64,000 bases of DNA, from the NCBI GenBank assembly GCA_028583405.1, contig CM053256.1:24959325-25023324 (forward strand), written 5' to 3'. The position numbers were made by a program, and so were the translations under genes. The DNA is from Pogonophryne albipinna (Eukaryota; Chordata; Actinopteri; Perciformes; Artedidraconidae). Shown one piece after another: positions 22,281-34,918 of the stretch; within the stretch, counting starts at the first letter, position 1; each line of letters starts with the position of its first letter. The notes below the pieces were generated by a model. The model was given only the letters and a program-made list of their open reading frames with translations, was not told the DNA's origin and did no database searches.

Positions 22281-23486
22281 GGTCAGTGTATGTTTTGGTC
22301 ATTGGATTTTCTTTTTACAAATGGATATTAAAAAAACAAAAACGACTGGATATTTAATTTTTGCTTTAAAATTGAAAAACCAATATTGAAATATATATAT
22401 ATATATATGGCGTTTTTCTTTATCATGGTTAAAAAGGGATTTACTAAACTTAAAAAACGGGATGATTTTCATTTTCTACTTCTCAAAACAAAAATCACTG
22501 GAACACAGAAACAAAAAAACTACAGTTTTTTCATATTCTGCTACCGGAAGTTACCTTACAAAATAAGAGCGCAGACGAAACTCACGGAAGTGATTTCAAA
22601 ACAAAAGCACTCGTAGGCTATGCTAAAATCACACTTTGAATCACTACAGTATCCTGTTGAAGGAACTGATTATTATAAACAAGGGGAATTTAGCGATCAC
22701 AATGAAAACGGCCAAGACACACTTTGAGCCCAGAAAGCGAATGTTATTAAGGGCTGTAAATATAATAAGCCTGTGTCTAAAATGAACAACATTGTTAGGA
22801 GATTTAAACTATTTAGCGGTTCTGCACTGCGGTCACTCAGCCGTCTCTCGAGCTTGTTTTTTCAAATCAGCTGCTCTTAATTTTTTTCCTGCTATATTTG
22901 ACGAGTGATACAAATATTTTTTACCACAAGTTCTTAAGGAAACTGACACTGTTGGACTCGGTTCTAGTTTGACTTCTACCAGAAATAAAATTAAGTACTT
23001 TTACTGTGTACTTTGTGAGTAATCCTCTGTCAGAGTCCCCTCCATAGTACATAATGCATGTTTTTCTGCAATCTTTGATGAATGATAAAAATACAATTTT
23101 ACCATTTAGTAAGGTAAAAAGCAAAAACGTTTCACAGACGCTCTTCCGTTTACTTGTTTGATAAAGAAAAACAAATGGACCGTAGATAGATACACAGATT
23201 TTTGACCTCATCTGCGCTCTTATTTTGGAAGGTAACTTCCGGTAGCAGAATATGAAAAACCGCTAGTTTTTTTGTTTCTGTCTTCTAATGATTTTATTTT
23301 TTGTTTTGAAAAGTAGAAAATGAAAATCATCCCGTTTTTTACGTTTTTGACCATGATAAAGAAAAACGCCTTGTATTTCAATTTTGGTTTTTCAATTTTG
23401 AAACGAAAATTAAATATCCAGTCGTTTTTTGTTTTTGAATATCCATTTGTGAAAAGAAAATCCAATGACCAAAACATACACTGACC
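22281..23486. mobile_element. DNA element with about 300-bp terminal inverted repeats
   Basis: The left arm (22281 to about 22595) and right arm (about 23205-23486) are reverse complements. Both begin GGTCAGTGTATGTTTTGGTC from the outside and both reach 'gctaccggaagttacctt' and 'aagagcgcag' at their inner ends. TATGCA flanks both ends directly (22275-22280 and 23487-23492), perhaps part of a longer TSD. The centre (22600-23200) holds no transposase and shows a diverged internal duplication around 'ttgatgaatgataaaaata'. Very long TIRs suggest a Mutator-like or fold-back type, but this is unproven. Confidence 0.8.
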
Positions 23487-23528
23487 TATGCAGTGTTCTG
23501 TATGTTGATTATTAGCCATGAATTCATA

Positions 23529-25259
<1,731 letters not shown>

Positions 25260-25470
25260 TGGTGCAGAAGATGTTCCGGGGGGGGAGAGTGAGACAGCAA
25301 GGGAGAGCAGGAAAGCAAGAAGGGGGGGGGTGGGGGGAAGAGTTGCTGCTCTATCCCGCCGTGTTTCCACTCCCCGCTTCTTAAAACCCAGCTGGGGCTA
25401 GGCTGGCTCTCGCTCAGCGGCGGTGTGGGAGGGGGGGGGAGAAGGAAAGGGGGGGAGAGTCAACACGACA
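25260..25470. promoter_or_regulatory. G-rich, locally GC-rich block (possible regulatory or noncoding first-exon region)
   Basis: Several G runs of 6-10 (about 25277-25286, 25322-25342, 25430-25439, 25449-25456) are separated by AG-rich spacers. The intervening 'ctggctctcgctcagcggcgg' segment is GC-rich for this window. It has quadruplex-forming potential on the plus strand. There is no TATA box or clear start and no adjoining coding exon, so a promoter role is speculative. Confidence 0.25.
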
Positions 25471-26524
25471 AGGACAAAACAAAGACAGGCTAGAGGCTTA
25501 CCGGGGGATTTATAATGGGTAGGGGTACGCTGTAATGTTGGGCAGCCTTACATGCTAACACACTGCATCCAGCGGCCATCAGCAGCCAGTGAAGGAGAAG
25601 AAATTGACACAATTTAGCTTTTTGACGTTTTTTTTACTGCATGTTGGTACAGAAATCAGAATGTAAACACAAACTGACCCTCCCACTGTGGACTTACCCT
25701 GTTACTCTGACCTTCACCACAACATACTTAACCTTCACCCTTCTTCCAGAATACACCTAATCCTCACTCTAATCCTTACCCTCACTGCAAATCCTGCAGC
25801 AGGTTGACACGATACTAGGAACACCTGTAGAGCAGCTTTGAGAAGCTGGGGAGAGTCATAGATAAATGAATTCACCCCCCACATTTGAGACTTATCTGCA
25901 TGTGGAGTTTGATGCGATTGCTTTTATTTGCACATACATAAGACTGCATAAAATCCAGGTAATGAAAACAATGAGACATGTGACAGGAGTTGTTATGAAG
26001 CAACAGGCTTGCAACTGATCTCCTCTTTGACTTCAATAGAAACACAAACTATGGCAAAAAAAGAAAATTTACCTAACATAATTTAAAAAAACACAACAAG
26101 AACAAGAACAACAACAAAATGAGCAGTTAAATCTAACAAATCAATAATCAACAATCCAATAGAGTGCACACATCCACAACATGGGTCTCACAAAGTAGGT
26201 AAACAAGATCACATGCAGTCCCTGTGTATGCAAGCATGAATGCATTTACATGAATACTCAGTAGTGGGAGAAGTACTGTAATATTTTTAAATAAAGCGTA
26301 AGGTACTAAAAGTAATATTACTCATTAAACACAATAGCTTGAAAAATGATTATAGGCCTATACATTATATTATTAGCTTATAACAATGTATGCATTAATG
26401 TATTCATTACTCTAACACTACAACTTTTAAAAGAGGGTCAGTTTTTTTTACATATTGTTCTACCAGGTATGGTACATTAACAATCGATACCTTATATCTT
26501 AACCTTTAAAAAAAATAAACATTA
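25471..26524. other. Noncoding sequence with decayed repeat
   Basis: Around 26263-26330 'gtgggagaagtactgtaa' with repeated 'aagta' motifs resembles the fish repeat seen at 1133. No gene. Confidence 0.4.
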
Positions 26525-26760
26525 GTCCGGAAACGCCTCGATTGGACTCCTTTGTTTACTTACGTAACATAGTGATGTGCTTCTATTGGCTAGTGCTCCA
26601 ACACATTGTACGTGATATGCTTAAGAGCTTCAAGTAGGTAACTAATCACAACAGAGCTGACCAATCAGAGCAGACTGGGCTCTGGTTTCAGACAGAGGGT
26701 GAAAAGAGGTGCTGCAGTGCAGGCAGTATGAGAAAAATAAAGAGCTTTTTGACTTAACCA
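26525..26760 (+). mobile_element. TTAA-MITE family A copy, right end lost
   Basis: Contains 'cgcctcgattggactcctttgttta', 'gtaacatagtgatg', 'ccaacacattgtacgtgat', 'ccaatcagagcagactgggc', 'tctggtttcagacagagggtg' and 'gagaaaaataaagagctttttga' in family order. The usual right end and TTAA are missing after about 26755. Confidence 0.75.
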
Positions 26761-27183
26761 AAAGTGCTCAGCAGCTATAGGGTATTGATGGATGGTATTA
26801 GTTTGGGTAATAAGAACAACTGATATTCAGTCATATTAAGTGTTTTAAAAATGACCTTTGTTGGAGTGTGTAATCTGTGGCCTCATGGTTTCAGTGGTAC
26901 CTGTTGGCTAAGAGTTGAAGCAGCCTCAGGCATGACTGGCCTGTTCTTAACGCGCCTGGAGAGAAGGAATTTGTTGCTAGTCAGTGAGGTGTGATGAACA
27001 CAAATGTTTGATTTACAACGCAACTCTTGCTTTTTCCTTTGAAGCATGAACAGTTCTCAGCATTTTTCTTTTTGTTAAATGCTTCTGCGTTTATCTGTCA
27101 TCCTACAGAATGCTCTAGTATTAGTAAAGACTTCCATGGTTTGCTAAAATTGCCTTGTTTTTGAATAGTCAATTAATGTAAAC
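26761..27183. other. Noncoding sequence upstream of LINE
   Basis: No feature seen; the LINE is truncated into this sequence. Confidence 0.4.
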
Positions 27184-28641
27184 ATGTTTATGCCTTGCAT
27201 GGCCTCAGATCTACTTCATATAGTAAACAAATCTCTTCACACAGGTATTTTTCCACAGGCCCTGAAAACTGCAGTCATTAAACCGCTCTTAAAAAAGAAT
27301 AATCTAGATGCTTCAGTAATGAACAATTACAGGCCCATATCAAACCCCCCATTTCTAGGTAAAATCATTGAAAAAGTTGTTTTTCAACAGTTGAGTAATT
27401 TCTTGCATTTAAATAACTGTTTGGATGTGTTCCAGTCAGGCTTTCGTCCAAACCACAGCACTGAGACTGCTCTTGTAAAGGTCTTCAATGACATCCACTT
27501 AAACACAGACAGTGGCAGAACTTCAATGTTAGTATTATTAGATCTCAATGCTGCGTTTGACACTGTTGACCACAACATATTACTAGACCGACTGGAAAAC
27601 TGGGTGGGACTTTCGGAAACAGTTCTAAATTGGTTTGAATCCTACTTAAAGGACAGAAACAACTTTGTTTCTATAGGTAAATACACATCTGAGTTGACAA
27701 ATATGACATGTGGGGTTCCTCAAGGCTCCATCTTGGGGCCTCTTCTCTTTAACGTCTACCTGCTACCACTGGCTCAGATAATGAAGAACAACAAAATAAG
27801 TTACCATAGCTATGCAGATGACACACAAATTTACGTAACAATTTCACCAGGAGACTATGCTCCAATTCAAACACTGAGTAAGTGCATTGAACAAATCAAT
27901 GACTGGATGTGTCAGAACTTTCTCCAATTAAACAAAGATAAAACTGAGGTAATGGTTTTTGGAGCCAAGGCAGAACGTATAAAAGTTAGCACTGAGCTTC
28001 AGTCTGCAATGTTCAAAACAACAGATAAAGCCAGAAATCTAGGTGTAGTCATGGACTCTGACCTGAGTTTCAACAGTCACATTAAAACAGTTACTAAATC
28101 AGGCTACTATCACCTAAAGAATATATCTAGGATTAAAAGACTAATGTCACAGCAGGATTTGGAAAAACTTGTCCATGCTTTTATCTTCAGTAGACTCGAC
28201 TACTATAATGGTGTCTTTACAGGTCTCACTAAAACATCTATTAGAAAGCTGCAGCTGATTCAGAACGCTGCTGCTCGAGTCCTCACTAACACTAAGAAAG
28301 TGGATCACATCACTCCTGTCCTGAAGTCTTTACACTGGCTTCCTGTGTGTCAAAGAATAGATTTCAAAATACTGCTGCTGGTTTATAAAGCTTTGAATGG
28401 TTTAGGCCCAAAATACATTTCTGACCTCCTGCTAAATTATGAACCATCTAGATCTCTCAGGTCTTCAGGGATTGGTCAGCTTTCTGTCCCCAGAGTCAGA
28501 ACTAAACATGGAAAAGCAGCGTTCAGTTATTATGCTCCAAATATCTGGAACAAACTCCCAGAAACCTGCAGGTCCGCTGCAACTCTGACTACTTTTAAAT
28601 CCAGGCTGAAGACTTTTCTTTTTGTCGCTGCTTTTAATTGA
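27184..28641 (+). CDS. LINE reverse transcriptase, C-terminal 485 codons (non-LTR retrotransposon)
   Basis: The encoded enzyme would reverse-transcribe LINE RNA at a nicked target. Visible RT motifs are LKTAVIKPLLKK and NNYRPIS near the N-terminus, FQSGFRPNHSTETAL, LLDLNAAFDTVDH around residues 118-129 with a catalytic Asp, GVPQGSILGPLLF from about residue 177, and YADD at residues 210-213. The thumb region and the C-terminal motif series follow: RLDYYNGV, LQLIQNAAARVLTNTK, HITPVLKSLHWLPV, GKAAFSYYAPNIWNKLP. The reading frame has no stop or frameshift over 1.45 kb, unusual for this window and suggesting a young copy. The annotated Met is only the first ATG after truncation. An upstream endonuclease domain, normal for this class, is missing. 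L2-clade placement is inferred from motif style. Confidence 0.85.
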   Translation: MFMPCMASDLLHIVNKSLHTGIFPQALKTAVIKPLLKKNNLDASVMNNYRPISNPPFLGKIIEKVVFQQLSNFLHLNNCLDVFQSGFRPNHSTETALVKVFNDIHLNTDSGRTSMLVLLDLNAAFDTVDHNILLDRLENWVGLSETVLNWFESYLKDRNNFVSIGKYTSELTNMTCGVPQGSILGPLLFNVYLLPLAQIMKNNKISYHSYADDTQIYVTISPGDYAPIQTLSKCIEQINDWMCQNFLQLNKDKTEVMVFGAKAERIKVSTELQSAMFKTTDKARNLGVVMDSDLSFNSHIKTVTKSGYYHLKNISRIKRLMSQQDLEKLVHAFIFSRLDYYNGVFTGLTKTSIRKLQLIQNAAARVLTNTKKVDHITPVLKSLHWLPVCQRIDFKILLLVYKALNGLGPKYISDLLLNYEPSRSLRSSGIGQLSVPRVRTKHGKAAFSYYAPNIWNKLPETCRSAATLTTFKSRLKTFLFVAAFN

Positions 28642-28867
28642 ACTATTTACATCTTAAACTGCACTGTAACTTTTATCCATGTATTTTTTCTTTTAATGTT
28701 TATTTTATTGGCTTTTCTTTTTAATGACTGATTTTAAATGCCATTTTCTTACATCCTGAGTCAAATGTATTGAGGCTTGAAAATGTTTCCTTTTCAGCGT
28801 GCTGTGTGATTATAGGTGATGTGCAGAGCAAAGCGCTAACAAATTAAATCTATTATTATTATTATTA
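27184..28867 (+). mobile_element. L2-like LINE, 5'-truncated with intact RT frame and (ATT)n tail
   Basis: Comprises the reverse-transcriptase frame (27184-28641), a roughly 200-bp 3' UTR and an ATT-repeat tail at about 28850-28867. The 3' end 'aagcgctaacaaattaaatct' plus ATT repeats also occurs reversed at 43312-43360, showing a second copy of the same family. The endonuclease and ORF1 are absent, so the copy is truncated into the start of the RT domain and cannot be autonomous. No clear TSD. Confidence 0.85.
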
Positions 28868-31115
28868 GTAAGGAAAGCAAAGAGTGTTTGAGAGTGAATG
28901 GCAGAGAGAAAAGGGCCCTTCTCTGGTGACCTCTGTCATTTTGAGCAATCACAAGCCAGCATTTGAATGGTGGATCTCTCTTCTAAAGAACCCTGTCCAC
29001 CACGGGGACAATTATTCTTTTGATGGGCCGACATCTTCAGCAGGAATTCATCGTTCAATCGAAAACCTTTTGTTGAGCAGCGCGGCACCAGTGCAGAGAG
29101 AAAGACAGCATTACAACCGGCATAGGAGGAGCAATTTGAATCTTTCTCTGAAGCAGGGGACTAGATTAGAGGGTGTGGTACTGAAGCTGTCCGCCGCTTC
29201 TACTCTGGACCTCCTGGAGAACCTGATGAAGCGCTGCTGGCAGCCTCAGGGCAACAGACTCCAGGACTCATAGGATCCCTCCACTCCGGTGTTAGATCGA
29301 TCTGCGGCTCAGCCACTTTTCTCTTATCCTCCTGTATCTACATAAACATGGTTTTCATTAAGCATACAGGTATACAACTCAGGAAGAGGGTTGATAAGTC
29401 ATGTTTAAGCTAATTCCTATCTGTTAGTATCTACTATTGCTGTCAATCAGTTGAAAAAAAGTAATTGTGTTAATCAGAATAATAATCTGTGATTTAATCT
29501 TTCAAATTCTAGTATTTACTTATATTTTGCCGGGAGATTAAATAAATACACACGTAATAAAGAGATGCAAGCGAAAGTGGTAAGAGATAGCTGAGGGAGC
29601 TGCTGTGATCACCCTCTGTGTATTGTGTGCTACACTGGGTTATTATCTGTGCTGTTACAGTGGTGGCCCCGTCCACTATCTCACACTCCTGTGCAACTTC
29701 CAAGAACCTGGCTAGCATGTGGTTGAGCAAAATGCCTTCCCTCCGTCTTTACCACAGCTAAAGAACAAATGGTCCAAGAACCATTTGTCATGGATTAAGT
29801 TTGCTCTTACACTGAGGTAGATATGGTTCTTACTGTTGTCCAATGGTCTCCATTCAGCGCAAAACAAGCAGCTTGTGCCAATTTGTCAGCTTTTTTTGCC
29901 GTTTCACTGCCACGTGGTTAATGGTAAACATCCGCGCTGGTATTACCTGAGCGACTTTGGGTGAAACTTGCTAATGTGATACATTTGTGTACATTTTTTC
30001 CAGCTTTGTCACGAGAGGTAATGTTGTGACAAAAGCTGGATGATGTTCAAATATTAGAGTTTATAAATATTTTGAGATTTGACTCTCCTATTTCATGTTA
30101 GAAATCATTTAAGTAGATATTGGGTCACTCCAGGCAGATAGGAACAGCCTGTCCATCTGAATCTTCAGGTGCCGTCTTTGTTTTGGAGTTGAGACATATT
30201 TTGACAGTCAAATGTGTTTATGAACAGTCTAAAAACCCGTCATATGCAGATTAGAGGAGATTTGAGCAGACTAGATGGTGGCATACAATGTGACTACATA
30301 CGTTTCCTTTGCCAAGCTTTTTAAAAAACCTTCAATATTGTAAATATTGTATCAGCTTCCAGTATTATGCTCAATAAAGAATTCCCATTACAAGGAAATG
30401 TAAGTGCTTTTAAAAACTACAGTCGTGCAACCCGATTCAACTTTCCCTTGATCTCAGAATAGTAGATGAAGAGTGCACCAAAATCTCATCTTAAAACGGA
30501 TTCCATCAGTTTGTGTTGCTAATTAATATGGAAGCTCAGAGTATGCCTTATTGTGAGGGAGGTGTGTTAGTGGAGGCCGAGCTGCAGGAAGCTAACAGAT
30601 GTCCCGTTAGCGCCGAGCTGTGTCTGGAATATTAAGTGCTGCTGCTGTATTATTCAATACCTTTTTCTTTTTTTTAACTTTTTTAAACTTAACGATAATT
30701 GTGCTTTAATTCCTATTAAACATTTCTAACCTAGACAGCTCCATGGTGTACGTTCAACACTTACCACAGAAGTGAAGCCCCCCCATACTAACTAGCAAAA
30801 TGCATTAATGTATAGGTTACATATGTCTGTAGATACTAGTTTTAAGTCTCTCATATGTAACATTGCTCTGATTTAACCCCCATAGTCTGCCTCGCAACCA
30901 CCGCTATTCTTGCATACATAAGTGCGTGTGTGCATGGATGATTGTGACACATTGTAAAGCTCTTTACACCACTCTCGGGATAAAGCCGCCGTTTAAATTC
31001 AGGCCATTTCCCATTTACATCTTTAGGTTTTATGGAGTCATTAATGTTGTCTTTTCAGCCATGTTATAGCCTGTTCTCTAACACAGCGGTAATGACGAGG
31101 CTTGTTGTTGTGTAG
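28868..31115. other. Noncoding sequence
   Basis: A 129-codon frame at 28884-29273 begins right after the LINE tail. Its 3' half (SAASTLDLLENLMKRCW) looks faintly protein-like but has no splice or family support. Nothing else recognised. Confidence 0.4.
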
Positions 31116-31117
31116 AT

Positions 31118-31147
31118 TAGAAGAAGAAGAAGAAGAAGAAGAAGAAG
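31118..31147. repeat. (GAA)n microsatellite
   Basis: About nine AGA/GAA units in a row. Confidence 0.9.
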
Positions 31148-32519
31148 GCGTGCAGGAGCTCCATCACTCAGAGCTGCTGCAGGCCCCACCTTCAGGAGGC
31201 ATTGATCGACTTTGAGACATATCCAATCAGATTTACGGTTTCATTGATCCCGCCCGCCCACATTCAAAACAGATTTCCTGTCGTTTTTTCCCGCGACATT
31301 AGTGAGGTTTTTGTTTGATGGTTGTGGGGATATTGAGTATCTGGAGTTGTCAGTGGCAGGATTTGCTTTCCATGGGTTGAATGAAGGTGCAATATAACGC
31401 TCATTTTGAAACAGAAGAAGCACAGCTAATATTTGCAGTACCATTGTTTGCAATAACTGTGAAATGTAGTTTGTCAAACATAATTATTTTACAATGATCA
31501 ATACAAGACAATGATAAAAACAACCCTGGTATTATTACTAACTGTTATATCAACCTGTAATCTTGAAGAAACAACATGAGACTAAAATGTAGTTTTATAA
31601 AGAAAAAAATACCAAAATCTATATTTTTTGTGTACAAAAAGAGGAGTCAAAATCTTAGACGCTGTTTCAGAATTTCCCACCTTATGAACACAATCACAAG
31701 TATTTGGAGAAACGTACTTGCTTATATTAAAGAAGTTCAATATAAACTCAAATCTAAGAAGACTAAAATAGCAACACTCTTTATTTAGTTAAATGTAATG
31801 GAAGTAAATATTCTTTTCTTTGATTATGATAACACTAAAATGCCCAGACTTTTAACTTTATGCGAATAAAGAATTCTATTGTACTAGAAATAATAAAAAC
31901 AAACATTTCACACAATACTTCAACTAAGACTGACCAGACCAAATGAACAGTATTTTCAAAGCAATGCTGCTGTGCTGCAACTATGCCAGCCTTAAAGATT
32001 TGAAGCCTTTATCTTCTCCACCTGATTATTGCAGCTTTATGTGGAATAAAACAATATACAATGCTTTTAAAAGCATGCCTTTTAATGATAATTACATACT
32101 AAATAATGGAAATAATTCACAATAGACAGCAGTTTAGCTTCGCTTTGCTGATTTTGAATAACGAAGAGAAGGCCACAGAGCCTGAATGAGAGGGATCCTT
32201 TAATAAAAACAAAGAGTGTAAGTTTTTAATAATAAAAACATATTTAATGTAACTAAAGCATCACATGCTCTTAGGTTTTAAGGCAGAGGAGTGGGCTTCT
32301 GTCTGTACTGATTTGGTGCGAGTCCGTTTGATGTGATTGACAGAGACACTGAGGCTCCGTCTTCATTTGCCATGTCCATCTCAACTGTCATTTTCCATTT
32401 AGGAGCTATTCTTTCTTTAAAAAAACAAAAACAGCGGTGACTTGTTGTAGGCATCTGCCCTCTGACACTGCCTGCATCTTTTCTTATTGAACACAAATGA
32501 ATACTGATGTTTTTTGTTT
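31148..32519. other. Noncoding sequence
   Basis: AT-rich; short frames only. No supported feature. Confidence 0.4.
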
Positions 32520-33053
32520 TTTTAACTGTTTATTTTCATTTTGAATACTGATGTTTTTAATCAGCAGCGAATATTCGGCGCGAGGCACGCGCTTCAACAC
32601 GTGTATTTCGGTTTATTCAAGGCATTCATTTTGTTATTCTACAGTATTGTTGTTTTATAGTTATTTGTTAATGTAAATAACCCAATGTGTGTTCTTTGAA
32701 AGTGAAAAGGATATTGTTTGTTACTTTCATTGAAGTAGTTTATGTCTCAAGTGTCATTTGGCTTGGCTTCCTATTTTGTATGGACATGCTTTTATTTTGA
32801 AGGAGAGTTAGCGCTGTTGACAGGAAGTTGTTGTTGCTATGGAAACAAGGTGATGGAGAAAAGGAGCGGAGATTACGGAGAAAAGTAATATCTACATATA
32901 AAGATGTAGAAAGTAAAGGATAACGTTTATGGTTAAGTGTTAGCACCCCCTGAAGAGGCACAAGCGCTGCGCTGCCTAAAAAAATTAATATCCGAATAAC
33001 GAAATTGAAAACTGAATAGTAGGCCAACGACTGGATATTCGGGTACAGCCCTA
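32520..33053. mobile_element. hAT-like remnant
   Basis: The right end 'ggatattcgggtacagcccta' (minus its last base a recognisable TAGGGCTGTACCCGAATAT terminus in reverse) and an internal 'gcgaatattcggcgcgagg' segment are typical of a teleost hAT family. The left terminus is not recognisable and no TSD was found. No transposase frame. Confidence 0.5.
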
Positions 33054-33082
33054 CAGATTACCATGTTATATTTATTAAAGAA

Positions 33083-33097
33083 GGGGGGGGGGGGGGG
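33083..33097. repeat. G15 homopolymer
   Basis: A run of G residues flanked by A/G-rich sequence. Confidence 0.9.
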
Positions 33098-33636
33098 AAG
33101 AGAGAGGAGTTAATTCCGGAGGAAGGGCACTCCAGGCAAAGCTCAGTGGGAAACGGGCCCATCCCATAATACACATCCGGGTCTATGGTTGAGTGGTTAC
33201 AAATGTGTATCATTTACAACATCCAGGGTGTGTGTGAGCTGGTGCCTGAGACTCCAGCAGGGACAGATGTTGGAGCCCCCAGCCTCTCAATGCTTTCTGT
33301 ATCACACAGATGTAGCAGAGAGGAGGATGTCTTATGTCTGTGGAAAGTTGAGCAACATGTTTAAAGCTTTATAACTTTTTAAAAGGGTTTGCCCTGACTG
33401 AATGGATCCCATTTGTTGTGGATTATAGTACACATTTTTGAATTGATTTGACCTTCTTTTATTTTGTGCATAATGACAACTATCCAACGGGCTCTAATTT
33501 TCAGAAATTAGGTTTTTATTTCAGGACCAGAAAAAACGTATTGAGTTTAAGTCATTTCTAAACTGAACTGAAATTAAGTTTTTGTATTTGGGAGAGAGCT
33601 GTTGATTGATACTATCTTAGACCATAATAATTATCA
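33098..33636. other. Noncoding sequence
   Basis: No feature seen between the G run and the hAT MITE. Confidence 0.4.
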
Positions 33637-33644
33637 TACAACAT

Positions 33645-34054
33645 CAGAGGTGGGAAGTAGTGGAGTACAAATACTTTGGTACTGTACTTAAGTACATTTT
33701 TCTGTTATCAGTACTTTACTCCACTACTTATTTTTCGACTTTTTACTTTGACTTCTTACATTTTGAACACAAATACGTGTACTTTCTACTTCTTACATTT
33801 TGAACACAAATACCTGTACTTTCTACTTCTTACATTTTCCAAACAGGCTGGTTCCTTTAGTTTGAATGTGTGTCTGGTGGCGTGATCATTATTATTTAGT
33901 CATTGCGTGCCTATTGATTTGAACATGATCCATGTATCCATCATTTCCTGGTCTTCTCTAAAGAAGAGGGACCAATGGAAACGTTGCCGTTGTTCAGCAT
34001 GGAAATTCTGTACTTCTACTTGAGTAAAGGATGTGTGTACTTTTGCCATCTCTG
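33645..34054. mobile_element. hAT MITE, 410 bp, exact 8-bp TSD
   Basis: Begins CAGAGGTGGGAAGTAGTGG and ends CTTTTGCCATCTCTG, giving inverted CAGAG.TGG termini. The direct repeat TACAACAT lies at 33637-33644 and 34055-34062. The interior is rich in 'agtac' motifs and holds a tandem duplication of about 40 bp ('ttcttacattttgaacac', at about 33755 and 33793). Noncoding, hence nonautonomous. Confidence 0.9.
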
Positions 34055-34062
34055 TACAACAT

Positions 34063-34814
34063 TGAGAGTAAGTTTATGGCAAATGTTCTATTCTACACCA
34101 ATATGGTGTGATACAGTGGTGCTCAACTTATGGCCCATGGTCCAGCAGGCAGGGTGTCATACGGATGTTTCTTTTAATTAATCACATGAAAACGATTTGC
34201 TTCATAATGACCTTTTTATGTACTGTTCTTGTTAATAAGGTGCCGGAGTTTAAAAATAGACAAAGAGAACTTGTTTAAAGTGCAATCAAAACTTGTGCCA
34301 AGTAAATGTAGTTAATATTTGTATGTTAATAAGTCAGATGATTTGTAAATAAATTAAGAAAGATGAAACATTTACTTTTTCCTGTCTCAAAGGACTTCAG
34401 TTCAGCTGAACACTAGGTACAAGTTGAGATCTTTTTCAGCAGTTGATGATGCTCAGGAGAAGTGGGCGTCTGTGTGCTCTTCTTAATGAAACAAAGACTC
34501 AGCCAGTCCAAGGCCACATTGCCAGTAATGACATGTAGTGTCTCTGATGTGTAAAATGTGTCATACAGAGACAATGGACCCACGTTCTGCTGCTTTAAGG
34601 AAAGAACAAATTAGTTGACCAATTCTGGCACAGGTTTTTTAAGGTAATTAAAGATGGCAGCCAATCAAAGTTCAGCTTTAGCAAATGAGCATGGTTTCAC
34701 ACCCACCTCTGCCCCGGGTCAGATGGGATGTTTATATCAGTGGAAGTCTTGTTTATCTCTTTTTCAGACAAATGCAAAGTTATTGATTTTTATTTTTGGT
34801 TTTCTAAAATAGGA
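34063..34814. other. Noncoding sequence
   Basis: No supported feature. Confidence 0.4.
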
Positions 34815-34918
34815 CAAAAACAGGGATTTGAGTCTTTGCAGACCATTTATATGCACAACACTACACTACAGGTAAGGGATAACCCCAAAAGCATAATAGA
34901 GCCTCTTTTAAAGATTTT
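34815..34918 (+). mobile_element. Fragment of TTAA-MITE, second subfamily end
   Basis: 'gggatttgagtctttgcag', 'accatttatatgcac', 'cactacaggtaaggg' and 'agcataatagagcctctttTAA' match the outer part of the composite copy at 9291-9742. Only this end is present; it finishes at a TTAA. Confidence 0.6.

Noticed and set aside
28884..29273. 129-codon frame after the LINE tail
   Set aside because: The C-terminal part looks slightly protein-like, but there is no splice signal, family motif or codon bias to support a gene.
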